Below are positions 44,990 to 52,822 of a DNA stretch of 64,000 bases, piece after piece. Source of the stretch: Planctomycetota bacterium (GTDB lineage: Bacteria; Planctomycetota; J058; JAJDCP01); the NCBI GenBank assembly GCA_029260765.1, contig JAJDCP010000084.1:62001-126000 (forward strand). The letters run 5' to 3'. The position numbers and the translations under genes are program-made. Numbering within the stretch: position 1 is the stretch's first letter; the number at the start of each line of letters is the position of its first letter. The notes beneath the pieces are model-generated. The model did not search any database, was not told the DNA's origin, and saw nothing but the letters and a program-made list of their open reading frames with translations.

Positions 44990-46251
44990 AGGCGCTCGTC
45001 TGTCCCGCGCGGCCTCCAAGAGCTGAGCCCGAGCAGGACGAGAATCGCCAACAGGCCCGGCAGCGCTGGGGCCGTTCGGATCTGCAACTGGCAACTGCCC
45101 GATGAGGAACCGCTGCCGGCGTTGCTGGTCGTGGAGGTGTTGCTTCCCACGGGGGTTCCGCTCGTGCTTCCCCCGCTTCCGCTGTTGGCGGGGCCATTGC
45201 CGCCAGGCGGTGTAGTACCGGTGTTGCCTGCGTTGCCGGTGTTGCCTGTGTTGCCGGTGTTGCCGGTGTTGCCGGTGTTCCCTGAGCCTCCGCCAGGCAA
45301 GGGCCCCCCGCCGACTCCGGTGCTGATCTCGCTGACCGGCACCTGGCTGCCTTCGATCGAGATGCAGACCCCGCTGTCGAGGTTGGTGTCGTCGGTGTCG
45401 GCGATCACCAGGTAGAGCAGGTAGGTTCCGCCCGGCTGCACCGGGGCGACGGTCTCCAGAATGTCCGTCGAGCCGTCAAATTCCGAGCCGGTCGAGGGCG
45501 GCAACACCACCTGCCCCGCGGAGAAGAACGGGCCGTTGATGGTGATCGGGCTGCCCTGACTGTCGAAGGCGATCTGGTGGGCCGCCAGGAAGCTCTGCTG
45601 CGCTTGCGTCAGCTGCCAGTAGGGCGTGTCGCACAGGTCGCGGATGCCGGGCGCATTGGGAAACACCCCACCGGCTGGTCCCACAGCGCCGGCTTCGAAC
45701 AACCAGCAACCGAACACATCGTTGTAGCTCGAGCCGACGTATTCGGGATACTCTTCGCTGCCGAAGGCCCAATGGAGACGCATCGACTCTGTGAGCAGCG
45801 ACGCGTCGAACTCGATCACCAGGCGCTGGGCGCTGTAGCTGAAGTTGCCGCCGTTGAGGATCTCTGCCAGGGGATCGGCACGTTCGCTCGGGAACATGGC
45901 CGTGGTGGCGGTGTTGACATCGGGGGGCAGTGCGCCCTGGCTGGCCCCACTTCCCAGGTAGATCCCCGGAGCCAGAGTCTGGCCCGCCACCAACAGGTTG
46001 CGCTGGAAGGCGATGCCGCAGCTGGCCAGGTCGTTGCTCAGGTTGCCCTCGAACTTGACGTTGCGCACGCTCAGTCCGCTCGAGGCTGGAAACAATGGGG
46101 TGTACCCCGCCGGTGCCGGGCCGATCACATAGGACAGGGCTGCCCCCTGGGGGTCGCTGCTGGTGTCGACCTGCGTCGGCAGCAGATCGAGTCCCCAGCA
46201 AAAAGGCGCCAGGCAGGCCAGCAGGGCAGCTGCGGATGGGGAGATCTTCAT
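44986..46251 (-). CDS. Choice-of-anchor L domain protein with C-terminal sorting signal
   Basis: A 421-residue exported protein with a signal peptide (residues ~1-20). The choice-of-anchor L domain is shown by LHWAFGSEEYPEYVGSSYN and DVFGCWLF. A low-complexity linker of GNTGNTGNT units and Gly/Ser-rich sequence leads to a C-terminal hydrophobic helix followed by basic residues (LLAILVLLGLSSWRPRG), the layout of PEP-/MYXO-CTERM-like sorting tails. It is probably surface-anchored. The ATG at 46251 has only a weak ribosome binding site. It is coupled to the GT2 gene by a 4-nt overlap. Confidence 0.83.
   Translation of the reverse strand: MKISPSAAALLACLAPFCWGLDLLPTQVDTSSDPQGAALSYVIGPAPAGYTPLFPASSGLSVRNVKFEGNLSNDLASCGIAFQRNLLVAGQTLAPGIYLGSGASQGALPPDVNTATTAMFPSERADPLAEILNGGNFSYSAQRLVIEFDASLLTESMRLHWAFGSEEYPEYVGSSYNDVFGCWLFEAGAVGPAGGVFPNAPGIRDLCDTPYWQLTQAQQSFLAAHQIAFDSQGSPITINGPFFSAGQVVLPPSTGSEFDGSTDILETVAPVQPGGTYLLYLVIADTDDTNLDSGVCISIEGSQVPVSEISTGVGGGPLPGGGSGNTGNTGNTGNTGNTGNAGNTGTTPPGGNGPANSGSGGSTSGTPVGSNTSTTSNAGSGSSSGSCQLQIRTAPALPGLLAILVLLGLSSWRPRGTDERL
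45223..45290 (-). repeat. Tandem 9-nt repeat coding for (GNT)n
   Basis: About seven copies of a nine-base unit encode Gly-Asn-Thr in the linker of the choice-of-anchor L protein. It can vary in length by slippage without losing frame. Confidence 0.75.
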
Positions 46252-46339
46252 GGTAGGCTCTGTGTATTCGTTGTGGCACAGAGTCTATCCCGTGTACGCG
46301 CTGATGGAAAGGTTGCACGAAAGCTCACGCCGGTGCAGA

Positions 46340-46348
46340 TGCTACAAT
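46340..46348 (+). promoter_or_regulatory. Extended -10 promoter for the TerB-like gene
   Basis: TGC followed by TACAAT fits an extended -10 element. It is about 10 nt upstream of the AGGAGG ribosome binding site, so the leader would be very short. No good -35 box is seen at the right distance. Confidence 0.35.
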
Positions 46349-46367
46349 CAGGACACAGGAGGAAGTG

Positions 46368-46757
46368 ATGGGAAGCCTGAATCAGGAGCAGCGACTGGTG
46401 CTGTCCGCGGCGCTGGCTGCCGCCTGGTCTGACCGAGAGCTGCACGCATCCGAAGAGCGTTGGATCCGTTTGTTGGCAGAGTTGATCGAGGTCGAGGACG
46501 CTGATCTCGATGTCTTTCTGCGCGACCGGCGGCAGATGCAGGCCGCGCTGAACGAGCCGGTGGACCGGAAGATGGCGCTGCGGGTGTTGTCGGCTGCCAG
46601 CGATGTGGTCGCTGCTGACCGTCAGATCCTTCCCGACGAGGCGGATTTTCTGCGCCGCCTGGGGAAGCACTTGAAGCTTCCGAAGCAGGCCATCGAACGC
46701 AACCTCACATCGCTGCACGAGCTGGAGGCGCGCCTGCCTCCGAAGGATGTCCACTGA
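46368..46757 (+). CDS. TerB-like tellurite-resistance-domain protein
   Basis: A 129-residue all-helical protein. Two similar halves have the TerB pattern with acidic residues at turns (AWSDRELHASEERWIRLLAEL and VVAADRQILPDEADFLRRLG), which may bind a divalent metal. A single-domain member of this family has no fixed role; many are linked to stress or to membrane complexes. The ATG at 46368 has AGGAGG with good spacing. The gene overlaps the YchJ-like gene by a few bases. Confidence 0.75.
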   Translation: MGSLNQEQRLVLSAALAAAWSDRELHASEERWIRLLAELIEVEDADLDVFLRDRRQMQAALNEPVDRKMALRVLSAASDVVAADRQILPDEADFLRRLGKHLKLPKQAIERNLTSLHELEARLPPKDVH

Positions 46758-47226
46758 CATGGCGGCCTGCCCCTGCGGGTCGGAAGCAAGCCTGAGCGCT
46801 TGCTGCGGCCGCTTTGTTTTTGCTGGCGCCTGGCCGACCACGCCCGAAGAGCTGATGCGGGCCCGCTACACCGCCTACGCCCGGCGCGAGCTCGACTTTC
46901 TGTCTGCCAGTCAGGCGCCCGAGTCTCGGGCGAGCCTCGACCGGGCGGGCATGCAGCGCTGGGCCGAGCGCTGCCATTGGGAACAGCTGCGGGTGGTTCG
47001 GGTCGTCGATGGGATGCCCGGCGACGCCGAGGGCTTCGTCGAATTCCGCGCGCGCTATCTCGAAGACGGCCGTGTCTGCGAGCATCATGAGCTCTCGCGC
47101 TTCCGCCGTCACAGGGGCCGCTGGTACTACTGTGAGGGCAGCACGCCCCAGGCCGCACAGATCGGGCGGAATGATCCCTGCGGCTGTGGCAGCGGTCGTA
47201 AGGCGAAGCGCTGCTGCGGAGGGTAG
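46747..47226 (+). CDS. ychJ: YchJ/UPF0225-family protein with two SEC-C motifs
   Basis: A 159-residue protein with a zinc-binding SEC-C motif at each end: CPCGSEASLSACCGRF near the N-terminus and RNDPCGCGSGRKAKRCCGG at the C-terminus. The NTF2-like middle (RARYTAYARRELDFL then FVEFRARY) matches YchJ. Function is unproven; the SEC-C motif binds zinc and, in SecA, ribosomes. The start could be ATG 46747 or ATG 46759 (MAACPCG), which fits relatives better but has a distant ribosome binding site. It overlaps the TerB-like gene. Confidence 0.85.
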   Translation: MSTDMAACPCGSEASLSACCGRFVFAGAWPTTPEELMRARYTAYARRELDFLSASQAPESRASLDRAGMQRWAERCHWEQLRVVRVVDGMPGDAEGFVEFRARYLEDGRVCEHHELSRFRRHRGRWYYCEGSTPQAAQIGRNDPCGCGSGRKAKRCCGG

Positions 47227-47298
47227 GGGGGCGCTCCGGGCTGCGGATCCTGTCCCGGGTGGGGATCCGAGTGGGGAGTCCGCGTCCGAGTCCGAGTC

Positions 47299-47335
47299 CG
47301 TTCCGTGAGACAGCCTCTCACCGAGCGCCGCTAGG
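47299..47335. repeat. Dispersed intergenic repeat, copy 2
   Basis: About 35 nt resembling 14266-14300 (CGTTCC, TGAGACA box, GAGCGCCG end). It is preceded by short GTCCGA direct repeats at about 47284-47300 and touches the end of an epimerase-like gene remnant. Confidence 0.4.
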
Positions 47336-47426
47336 GCTTCTCCTTCCGCAACCAAGCGATGCTGTCCCGGATGCTCTCTTCAAAGGGCCGCAGCTGCAGA
47401 TCCAGCACTTTGATCGAGCCAACAAT
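47331..47426 (-). pseudogene. C-terminal remnant of an NAD-dependent epimerase/dehydratase (extended SDR)
   Basis: The minus strand reads VGSIKVLDLQLRPFEESIRD and then SIAWLRKEKP before a TAG. The PFEESIRDxIAWLR pattern is the usual last helix of extended short-chain dehydrogenase/epimerase proteins. Just upstream in the frame there is a TAG stop and the next gene's end, so only about 30 codons survive. It is a dead fragment left by a deletion. Confidence 0.5.
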
Positions 47427-47448
47427 CTACGAAAGCCGCGCCGTCCAG

Positions 47449-48261
47449 CTACCCATCCCCGAAGATCACCTCCAGGCCGCGGCGTAGCTCTTCACCCGAG
47501 GCGTCCAGCCCGCCGGGCAGGTGTTTGAGCGCGAGCGTGTAGACATCGAGCCAGCGCTCCAGCGCCCGGCGCAGCGCGGGGGTCTCGACCCGGGCCAGGA
47601 CCTCGGCGTGCTTCTGCGGACGGCTCAAGACCTCACGCACGCGCAACCCCAGGCGCTGCCAGTCGATGCCGGCCCGGTCGCTAGTGGCCAGGTCGATCGT
47701 GTTGTAGAGCAGGTCGCCGATGATCTCCGCGCGCGCCGCAGCCAGAGTGCGCTTCACGCTCGAGGTTGAGATGCCTTCCCGCGCGGCGATCTCTTTGTAG
47801 CTCAGGTCGTGGATCAGGCGGCCCGCGAGCACATAGACACGGGTCAGCCGCTCGTCGGAGGCCGAGGCGTACTTGTCGTGCCAGCGCCGCAATGCCCCGA
47901 GGATATCGGCCACGAGGTCGACGCTCAGGCTCTCTACTTCCGACAGCGCCTCCGGCTCGGGGATCTGGTCGAGTGGCCGGAGCCTGCGGCGCCGCTTGTG
48001 ACGGTCCAGCAACTTGATGCGCACCACGCCGCAGAGAAAGGCACGGAAACGGCCCTTCTCCCGATTGTAGCGCTGGTAGACCTGCTGCTTGAGGTCGAGC
48101 AGGATCTCTTGGACCAGGTCGTCCATGTCGGTGATGTAGCGCTGCGGATAGCGCGTGGTCAGCAGCAGACGCAGGGGGCGCTCATAGTCGAGTACATCAT
48201 CCCAGCTGGGCTCTTGCCCGTCGCGGAGCGCACTGCAGGTCGATTGCCAGAAGGATGTCAT
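47449..48261 (-). CDS. ECF-like RNA polymerase sigma factor
   Basis: A 270-residue sigma-70-family protein. Region 2 is seen in YITDMDDLVQEILLDLKQQV and GRFRAFLCGVVRIKLLDRHK; region 4 has the helix-turn-helix LSYKEIAAREGISTSSVKRT. A ~60-residue C-terminal extension follows region 4, longer than in standard ECF factors and often seen in Planctomycetes. The start taken is ATG 48261 (TTGGGGA upstream); the 57 residues before it in the frame look non-coding. The zinc-ribbon coiled-coil gene lies upstream in the same direction, 228 nt away. No anti-sigma factor is adjacent. Confidence 0.83.
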   Translation of the reverse strand: MTSFWQSTCSALRDGQEPSWDDVLDYERPLRLLLTTRYPQRYITDMDDLVQEILLDLKQQVYQRYNREKGRFRAFLCGVVRIKLLDRHKRRRRLRPLDQIPEPEALSEVESLSVDLVADILGALRRWHDKYASASDERLTRVYVLAGRLIHDLSYKEIAAREGISTSSVKRTLAAARAEIIGDLLYNTIDLATSDRAGIDWQRLGLRVREVLSRPQKHAEVLARVETPALRRALERWLDVYTLALKHLPGGLDASGEELRRGLEVIFGDG

Positions 48262-48489
48262 ACCAAGTCCCCAAGCCCCATCATAGCGGGGCCAGCACAA
48301 CCCGGAAAACCGTTTTGCGGCCCGACCTGCCAGGGAGGGGCCGCACGGGGTTCTGGACGGGGCGGGGAGCTCGTCCGGTGCGGACTGTCCCTGAGGAAGG
48401 TCTCCGCTGCAGATCAGACGAGTAGCCCCCATCGCCGACAGCTGCCGAGCGCAGCGAGCAGGAATCAGGCGCTGGATATCCCGCCTGGG

Positions 48490-50265
48490 TCAGCTTGTCT
48501 CCATGCGCGCCGAGCTGCTCTTCGAGGCGTCTGGGGCGGGCGTGAGTGGGTTCTCGCGCTCGCGCTCGCCGGCCAGCTCGGTCTCTTGCTCGTCGAGCTG
48601 GCTGCCCGTCTCCGTTGCGGCCTGCAGCGCCTCGTGTGCGGCGCTGAGCTCCAGCTTCAGCTGCTTGACGGCTTTCTTGGCCATGTCGCGCTGACCGCGC
48701 GTGACCGCGACGGCTTCGCTGGCTTCCTTGGTGACGGCTGCGATGTACTCCTTGGCCAGGCCTCGGTCCCTCTTGAGGGTTTTGATCAGCTCTTCGGCCT
48801 CGCGCGCCCAGGCCCGCATTCTCGCGCTGCGCTTGGCAGAGTCGGCGGCGGCGGTCTCGAGCGCGGCGATGCGGAACCGCGCGGCGCGCCCCTCGTTCTT
48901 CAGCGCTATCACGTGTTTGTGGGCCGTATCCCGCTCCTGCTGCAGGGCGGTGATGCTCTCGGCAGCGCGCGCAGCCTCCCCCTGGAGCACCGTGAGCAGG
49001 TCGCGGGCCGCATCCCGCTCCGACTGCAACGTCGTGATGGTCTGGAGGGATTGCGCGTGGTCCTGCTCGAACGTCCGCAAGCGCTCGCGCAGCTCTCCGA
49101 TCGCGGCCTCGAGCTCGGAGATGCGGGCCGAGCTCTCGGCCTCGGCGGCCTGGGCCTTCTCCTGGACCCGGCCGGTGTTTGCTTCGAGCCCGGCGACGCG
49201 CTCGCGTGCGCTCTCGAGCTGCAGCTCGAGGTCCGCGGCCTGCTGGCGGGCTGCTTCGGCGGCGGCCTTCGTGGTGACCAGCTGCTCAGTCAGCTGCTGG
49301 CGGGCCTCGTCGAGCGCGTGCATTTCTGTGACCCGGGTCGCGCGCTCAGCGTCCGCCTGCTTGTGCGCCCGCTCGAGCTCCTGCCGCAGGGCTAGCACAG
49401 CTTCTTCGTGCTCGACCCGCTCACGAGCGGCTTCGAGGGCGGCCCGTTGCTCGCGCACGGGCGCAGCCTCGGGCGCGGGCCTGGCTTTCAGCCGCGCGGT
49501 GGTCCGGCCTGCCCGGCCCGTCCGGCGCGCCGCCGGCGGGCCGGACGGGTTCTTGCGGATCGTGGACGAGAACGCTCCGCTCCCCGTCTGCGCCGGCTTT
49601 CTCTCGATCAGCGCGCGCAGCCGCTCGGTCCCCGAGCGCCCGACCGCGCCCCGCACCTTCGCCCCAGCCTGGGGCCAGCGGGTGCTTGGAGGCGCCGCCG
49701 GAGCACGTGCCGCGGATGGGTCCGGGACACGCGCCGGCGTCGGCGCATCACCCCCGACCCGCAGCAGACCCGGCGCCGGGGCGGGACAGCGTGGACAGCG
49801 CGGCAGTGTTCCGTGGTAGGGGGGGATCCGGACCCTGAACCGGGTGCTGCAGCCGAGGCAGTGCAGCTCGAGCGGCCTGGACTGGCTCTTCGCTTTGCGC
49901 AAGATCCCGCTCGGAACGAGCTGCTCGTGGAAGAAGATCCGGTCGAGCGCGACCAGGTTGTTGCTCGAGGCGAGCTTAGCTTGCTTGGTGACGGCCTTCC
50001 CCACCCCGGGGGGATCGATCGCCTTCCACTGGATCAGCACCGCGGCCAACAGCGCGTCCTCGAGCAGCTGCGGATCCCGCTCACGCACCCAGGCTACGTC
50101 GTCATCGTCCGCGTAGCCGGCGTCGCGCAGCACCTCCTCGACGGGCAGCCTGGTCTGCAGGGCTTGATCGAGGATCGCCTCTGCCACCAACGAAAGCCGC
50201 AGTTCGGCGCGCAGCAGGCGCGCGAACACTCGGTTGCGATGGGTTGGTTGCCGCGCCGTTGCCAA
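48490..50265 (-). CDS. Zinc-ribbon and long coiled-coil protein
   Basis: A 591-residue protein. Residues ~1-130 are a helical domain with an acidic loop (GYADDDDVAWVRERD). A zinc ribbon follows (CLGC then CPRC, about residues 136-160). After a Pro/Ala/Arg-rich linker, residues ~270-560 are one long coiled coil (ERVEHEEAVLALRQELERAH and onward), ending in an acidic tail. The start is TTG at 50265 with AGAGGG upstream; I see no better ATG. It may be a scaffold or DNA/membrane-bridging protein. Similar N-terminal domains with kinase or ribbon partners occur in Planctomycetes, but I cannot name a function. Confidence 0.68.
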   Translation of the reverse strand: MATARQPTHRNRVFARLLRAELRLSLVAEAILDQALQTRLPVEEVLRDAGYADDDDVAWVRERDPQLLEDALLAAVLIQWKAIDPPGVGKAVTKQAKLASSNNLVALDRIFFHEQLVPSGILRKAKSQSRPLELHCLGCSTRFRVRIPPYHGTLPRCPRCPAPAPGLLRVGGDAPTPARVPDPSAARAPAAPPSTRWPQAGAKVRGAVGRSGTERLRALIERKPAQTGSGAFSSTIRKNPSGPPAARRTGRAGRTTARLKARPAPEAAPVREQRAALEAARERVEHEEAVLALRQELERAHKQADAERATRVTEMHALDEARQQLTEQLVTTKAAAEAARQQAADLELQLESARERVAGLEANTGRVQEKAQAAEAESSARISELEAAIGELRERLRTFEQDHAQSLQTITTLQSERDAARDLLTVLQGEAARAAESITALQQERDTAHKHVIALKNEGRAARFRIAALETAAADSAKRSARMRAWAREAEELIKTLKRDRGLAKEYIAAVTKEASEAVAVTRGQRDMAKKAVKQLKLELSAAHEALQAATETGSQLDEQETELAGERERENPLTPAPDASKSSSARMETS

Positions 50266-50646
50266 GAAGCCCTCTGCCTCACTCTTTGGCCTTCATCTTA
50301 GCGTCTCCCGGCAGACAGAGAAGCAAGCTTGCCGAAATGGTGCCGGCGCGGTGGTCGGGAACCGCTGCGCGAACGAGCGCCGGCGCGGTGCAGAGCTCAA
50401 CTCGAGTGCGGGGGATATCCTGAAGTTTGCCAACCAGGAAAAAGAACGAGACTCGACGCGCTGCGTCGCTCAACAGCGCGCGGACCTCGCCGATTCCAAG
50501 ACCGGCGGCTGAGGATTCGCTCGCCGTGGCTCCTTTTGCTGCGAATCGAAGGTGTTTACTGTATGCTAAACACTCAACGCCGGGCGGGTGAGGGATGGGC
50601 AGATTTGCCATGGCCTCGCCGCGCCGATCGAAGACGAGGACGGGGT
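50266..50646. other. Divergent gap between coiled-coil gene and permease gene
   Basis: About 380 nt. The main feature is the inverted repeat at 50552-50573. A minus-strand frame from ATG 50611 to 50279 (110 residues) exists, but its first half has poor third-position GC, so I leave it out as a gene. Confidence 0.45.
50552..50573. promoter_or_regulatory. Inverted repeat, likely operator upstream of the permease gene
   Basis: GTGTTTA and TAAACAC form perfect 7-bp arms around an 8-nt spacer, in an AT-rich patch within GC-rich sequence, about 74 nt before the GTG start at 50647. It looks like a dimeric repressor site or the -10 region of the promoter (TATGCT lies inside). Confidence 0.5.
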
Positions 50647-52554
50647 GTGAGCCTACATCGCAAGCTCGGCATGATGGACGTGTTCGCGATCGCCGTCGGG
50701 GCAATGATCAGCTCGGGGCTCTTCATCCTTCCCGGGCTGGCCTACGCGCTGACCGGCCCGTCTGTGGTCCTTGCCTACCTGCTGGCAGGTGTGTTGGCCA
50801 TCCCCGCGTTGCTCAGCAAGTGTGAGTTGGCCACGGCCATGCCGAAGGCCGGCGGGACCTACTTCTTCATCGACCGCAGCATGGGGCCGGCCATGGGAAC
50901 CCTGGGCGGTGCCGCGGGCTGGTTCTCCCTCAGTTTCAAGACCGCCTTTTCGCTCGTCGGCATGAGCGCCTTCACCGGGCTGCTGTTCCCCGATCTGTCG
51001 GCCGATCAGCTGCGCCTCGTTGCGGCGGGGCTATGCGTGCTCTTCACCATCATCAACTTGTGGGGCGTGCACCACGTAGGACGGTTGCAGGTGGTGATGG
51101 TCATCGGCCTGATCGGCATCCTGGCCGCCTACGCGGTCGTGGGCCTGCCGCAGATCGAGGGCCGCCGCTTCGCGCCACTGCTGGGCGACGGCTATGGAGG
51201 CCTGCTCGCGGCGGCGGGACTGGTCTTCGTCGCATTTGGCGGTATGACCAAGGCTGCCAGCATCGCCGAAGAGGTCAAGAACCCCGGCCGTGACCTGCCG
51301 CGGGGCATGATCCTGGCGTTCATCGTCGTCCTGATCCTGTACACGACCACCACTTTGGTCACCGTCGGCGTTGTGGATGGCGAGCTTCTGGCCGGTTCAC
51401 TGACGCCGATCAATCTCGGTGCCGACGCGACCATCCCCTACACCGTCGGGCTGACCTTGAACCAAGGGCCCTCGACGGTCCTCGGCTACGGCTTCAACCT
51501 GGGGGTGGCCGTGGTCACCGTGGCCGCGTTGCTGGCATTCATTTCTACTGCCAACGCAGGGATCCTGGCGGCCTCGCGGATGCCCCTGGCGATGGGACGC
51601 GACGGGCTCCTGCCCCGATTCTTCCAGCGGATCCACCAGCGGCGGGGAACACCGACCATCGCTATCCTCTTCACCAGCGGCTTCATGTTGCTCGTGATCC
51701 TGCTTTTCGACCTGGAGGGACTGGTCAAGACAGCCTCAACCCTGAAGTTGCTGCTCTTTATGCTGGTCAACGCCTCCGTGATCCTGATGCGCGAGAGCCG
51801 CCTGACCCATTACAAGCCCTCTTTCCACGCGCCCTTCTATCCGTGGGCCCAGATTCTGGGCATCATCGCCTACGGGCTGCTGATCGCGGCGATGGGGACG
51901 CTGCCCTTGATCCTGTCGGCGGTCTTCATCGCCCTCAGCCTGGGCTGGTACTATCTGTACGGACGGCGTGCCGAGACCCGGCGGGCGTCGGCGCTGGTCC
52001 ATGTGGTGCACCGCATCGCCGGCCGCGAGCTGCGTAAAGGCACTCTCGACGCGGAGCTCAAGGAGATCGTGAGGCAGCGTGACAACTTCGCGGAGGACCG
52101 CTTCGAGAGTCTACTGGGTGGCTGCAACGTGCTCGATCTGGCCGGAAGCCTGACACTCCCGATGTTCATCGAGCAGGTCAGCCAGAGCATCCACGCCAAG
52201 GTCGGGGTCGCGAGCGAAACCTTGTCCGAGCAATTGCTGGCGCGCGAACGCGAGCTGTCCACGGTGCTGATGCCCAGTCTGGCCGTGCCCCATGTGGTCG
52301 TTCCGGGTAAGGGCATCTTCGAGATTGTCCTGGCGCGTTGCAACGAAGGTATCCACTTCTCCTCGGCGGCACCGGCCGTCAAGCTGGTGTTTGTGCTGAT
52401 CGCCTCCGAGGACGAGCGCAACTTCCATCTCAAGGCTCTGGTCGCCATCGCAAAGCTCGGCTCGCTGCCGGATTTCGAGCCTGCCACTGCCAGCGCATCC
52501 TCGGCCGAAGAGCTGCGGGCACTGCTCCTGCGCCGGCGCCGAAGCGCGCTCTGA
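50647..52554 (+). CDS. APC-superfamily amino acid permease with C-terminal PTS EIIA-like domain
   Basis: A 635-residue fusion. Residues ~1-430 form a 12-helix APC transporter (FAIAVGAMISSGLFILPGLA at the start; GGMTKAASIAEEVKNPGRDL in the conserved helix 6-loop region; ISTANAGILAASRMPLAMGR). Residues ~480-625 are like PTS EIIA of the nitrogen/fructose type: LMPSLAVPHVVVPG holds H549, the position phosphorylated in EIIA-Ntr. So uptake may be regulated by phosphorylation or the tail may be a sensor. The start is GTG 50647 with GAGGACGGG upstream; the frame before it is open but non-coding in character. It has its own divergent promoter. Confidence 0.85.
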   Translation: MSLHRKLGMMDVFAIAVGAMISSGLFILPGLAYALTGPSVVLAYLLAGVLAIPALLSKCELATAMPKAGGTYFFIDRSMGPAMGTLGGAAGWFSLSFKTAFSLVGMSAFTGLLFPDLSADQLRLVAAGLCVLFTIINLWGVHHVGRLQVVMVIGLIGILAAYAVVGLPQIEGRRFAPLLGDGYGGLLAAAGLVFVAFGGMTKAASIAEEVKNPGRDLPRGMILAFIVVLILYTTTTLVTVGVVDGELLAGSLTPINLGADATIPYTVGLTLNQGPSTVLGYGFNLGVAVVTVAALLAFISTANAGILAASRMPLAMGRDGLLPRFFQRIHQRRGTPTIAILFTSGFMLLVILLFDLEGLVKTASTLKLLLFMLVNASVILMRESRLTHYKPSFHAPFYPWAQILGIIAYGLLIAAMGTLPLILSAVFIALSLGWYYLYGRRAETRRASALVHVVHRIAGRELRKGTLDAELKEIVRQRDNFAEDRFESLLGGCNVLDLAGSLTLPMFIEQVSQSIHAKVGVASETLSEQLLARERELSTVLMPSLAVPHVVVPGKGIFEIVLARCNEGIHFSSAAPAVKLVFVLIASEDERNFHLKALVAIAKLGSLPDFEPATASASSAEELRALLLRRRRSAL

Positions 52555-52822
52555 CCTTCACAGGGCAGATCACCCGGTCGCACGGTTCGCGGCTGGAAGC
52601 TCTAGGGTCCATCACGCCGATCTGGCGGATCTTCGCGCGTTTTGTGCAGCGGGAATCTGCGCTGGGACTTCAGTTGGGGTGAAAACGTTGGGGTTCCTGC
52701 GGGTCTTGATGCTCACTCCCGGAGCGTCGCAAACGTCCGGCTGCGTGTAGACGCGGACTCGCTGGTCGTCGTAAACGTCCGGCCGCCGCGCGCAGCGATG
52801 CTGGTGCGCGCGGCCCGCGCGC
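52555..52822. other. Gap with AAACGTCCGGC direct repeat
   Basis: About 268 nt between converging genes. A short direct repeat, GTCG(C/T)AAACGTCCGGC, occurs twice at about 52725 and 52768. No gene or clear terminator is seen. Confidence 0.4.

Noticed and set aside
50279..50611. 110-residue minus-strand frame in the permease/coiled-coil gap
   Set aside because: First half has A/T-rich third positions unlike real genes here, and it covers the likely promoter and palindrome.
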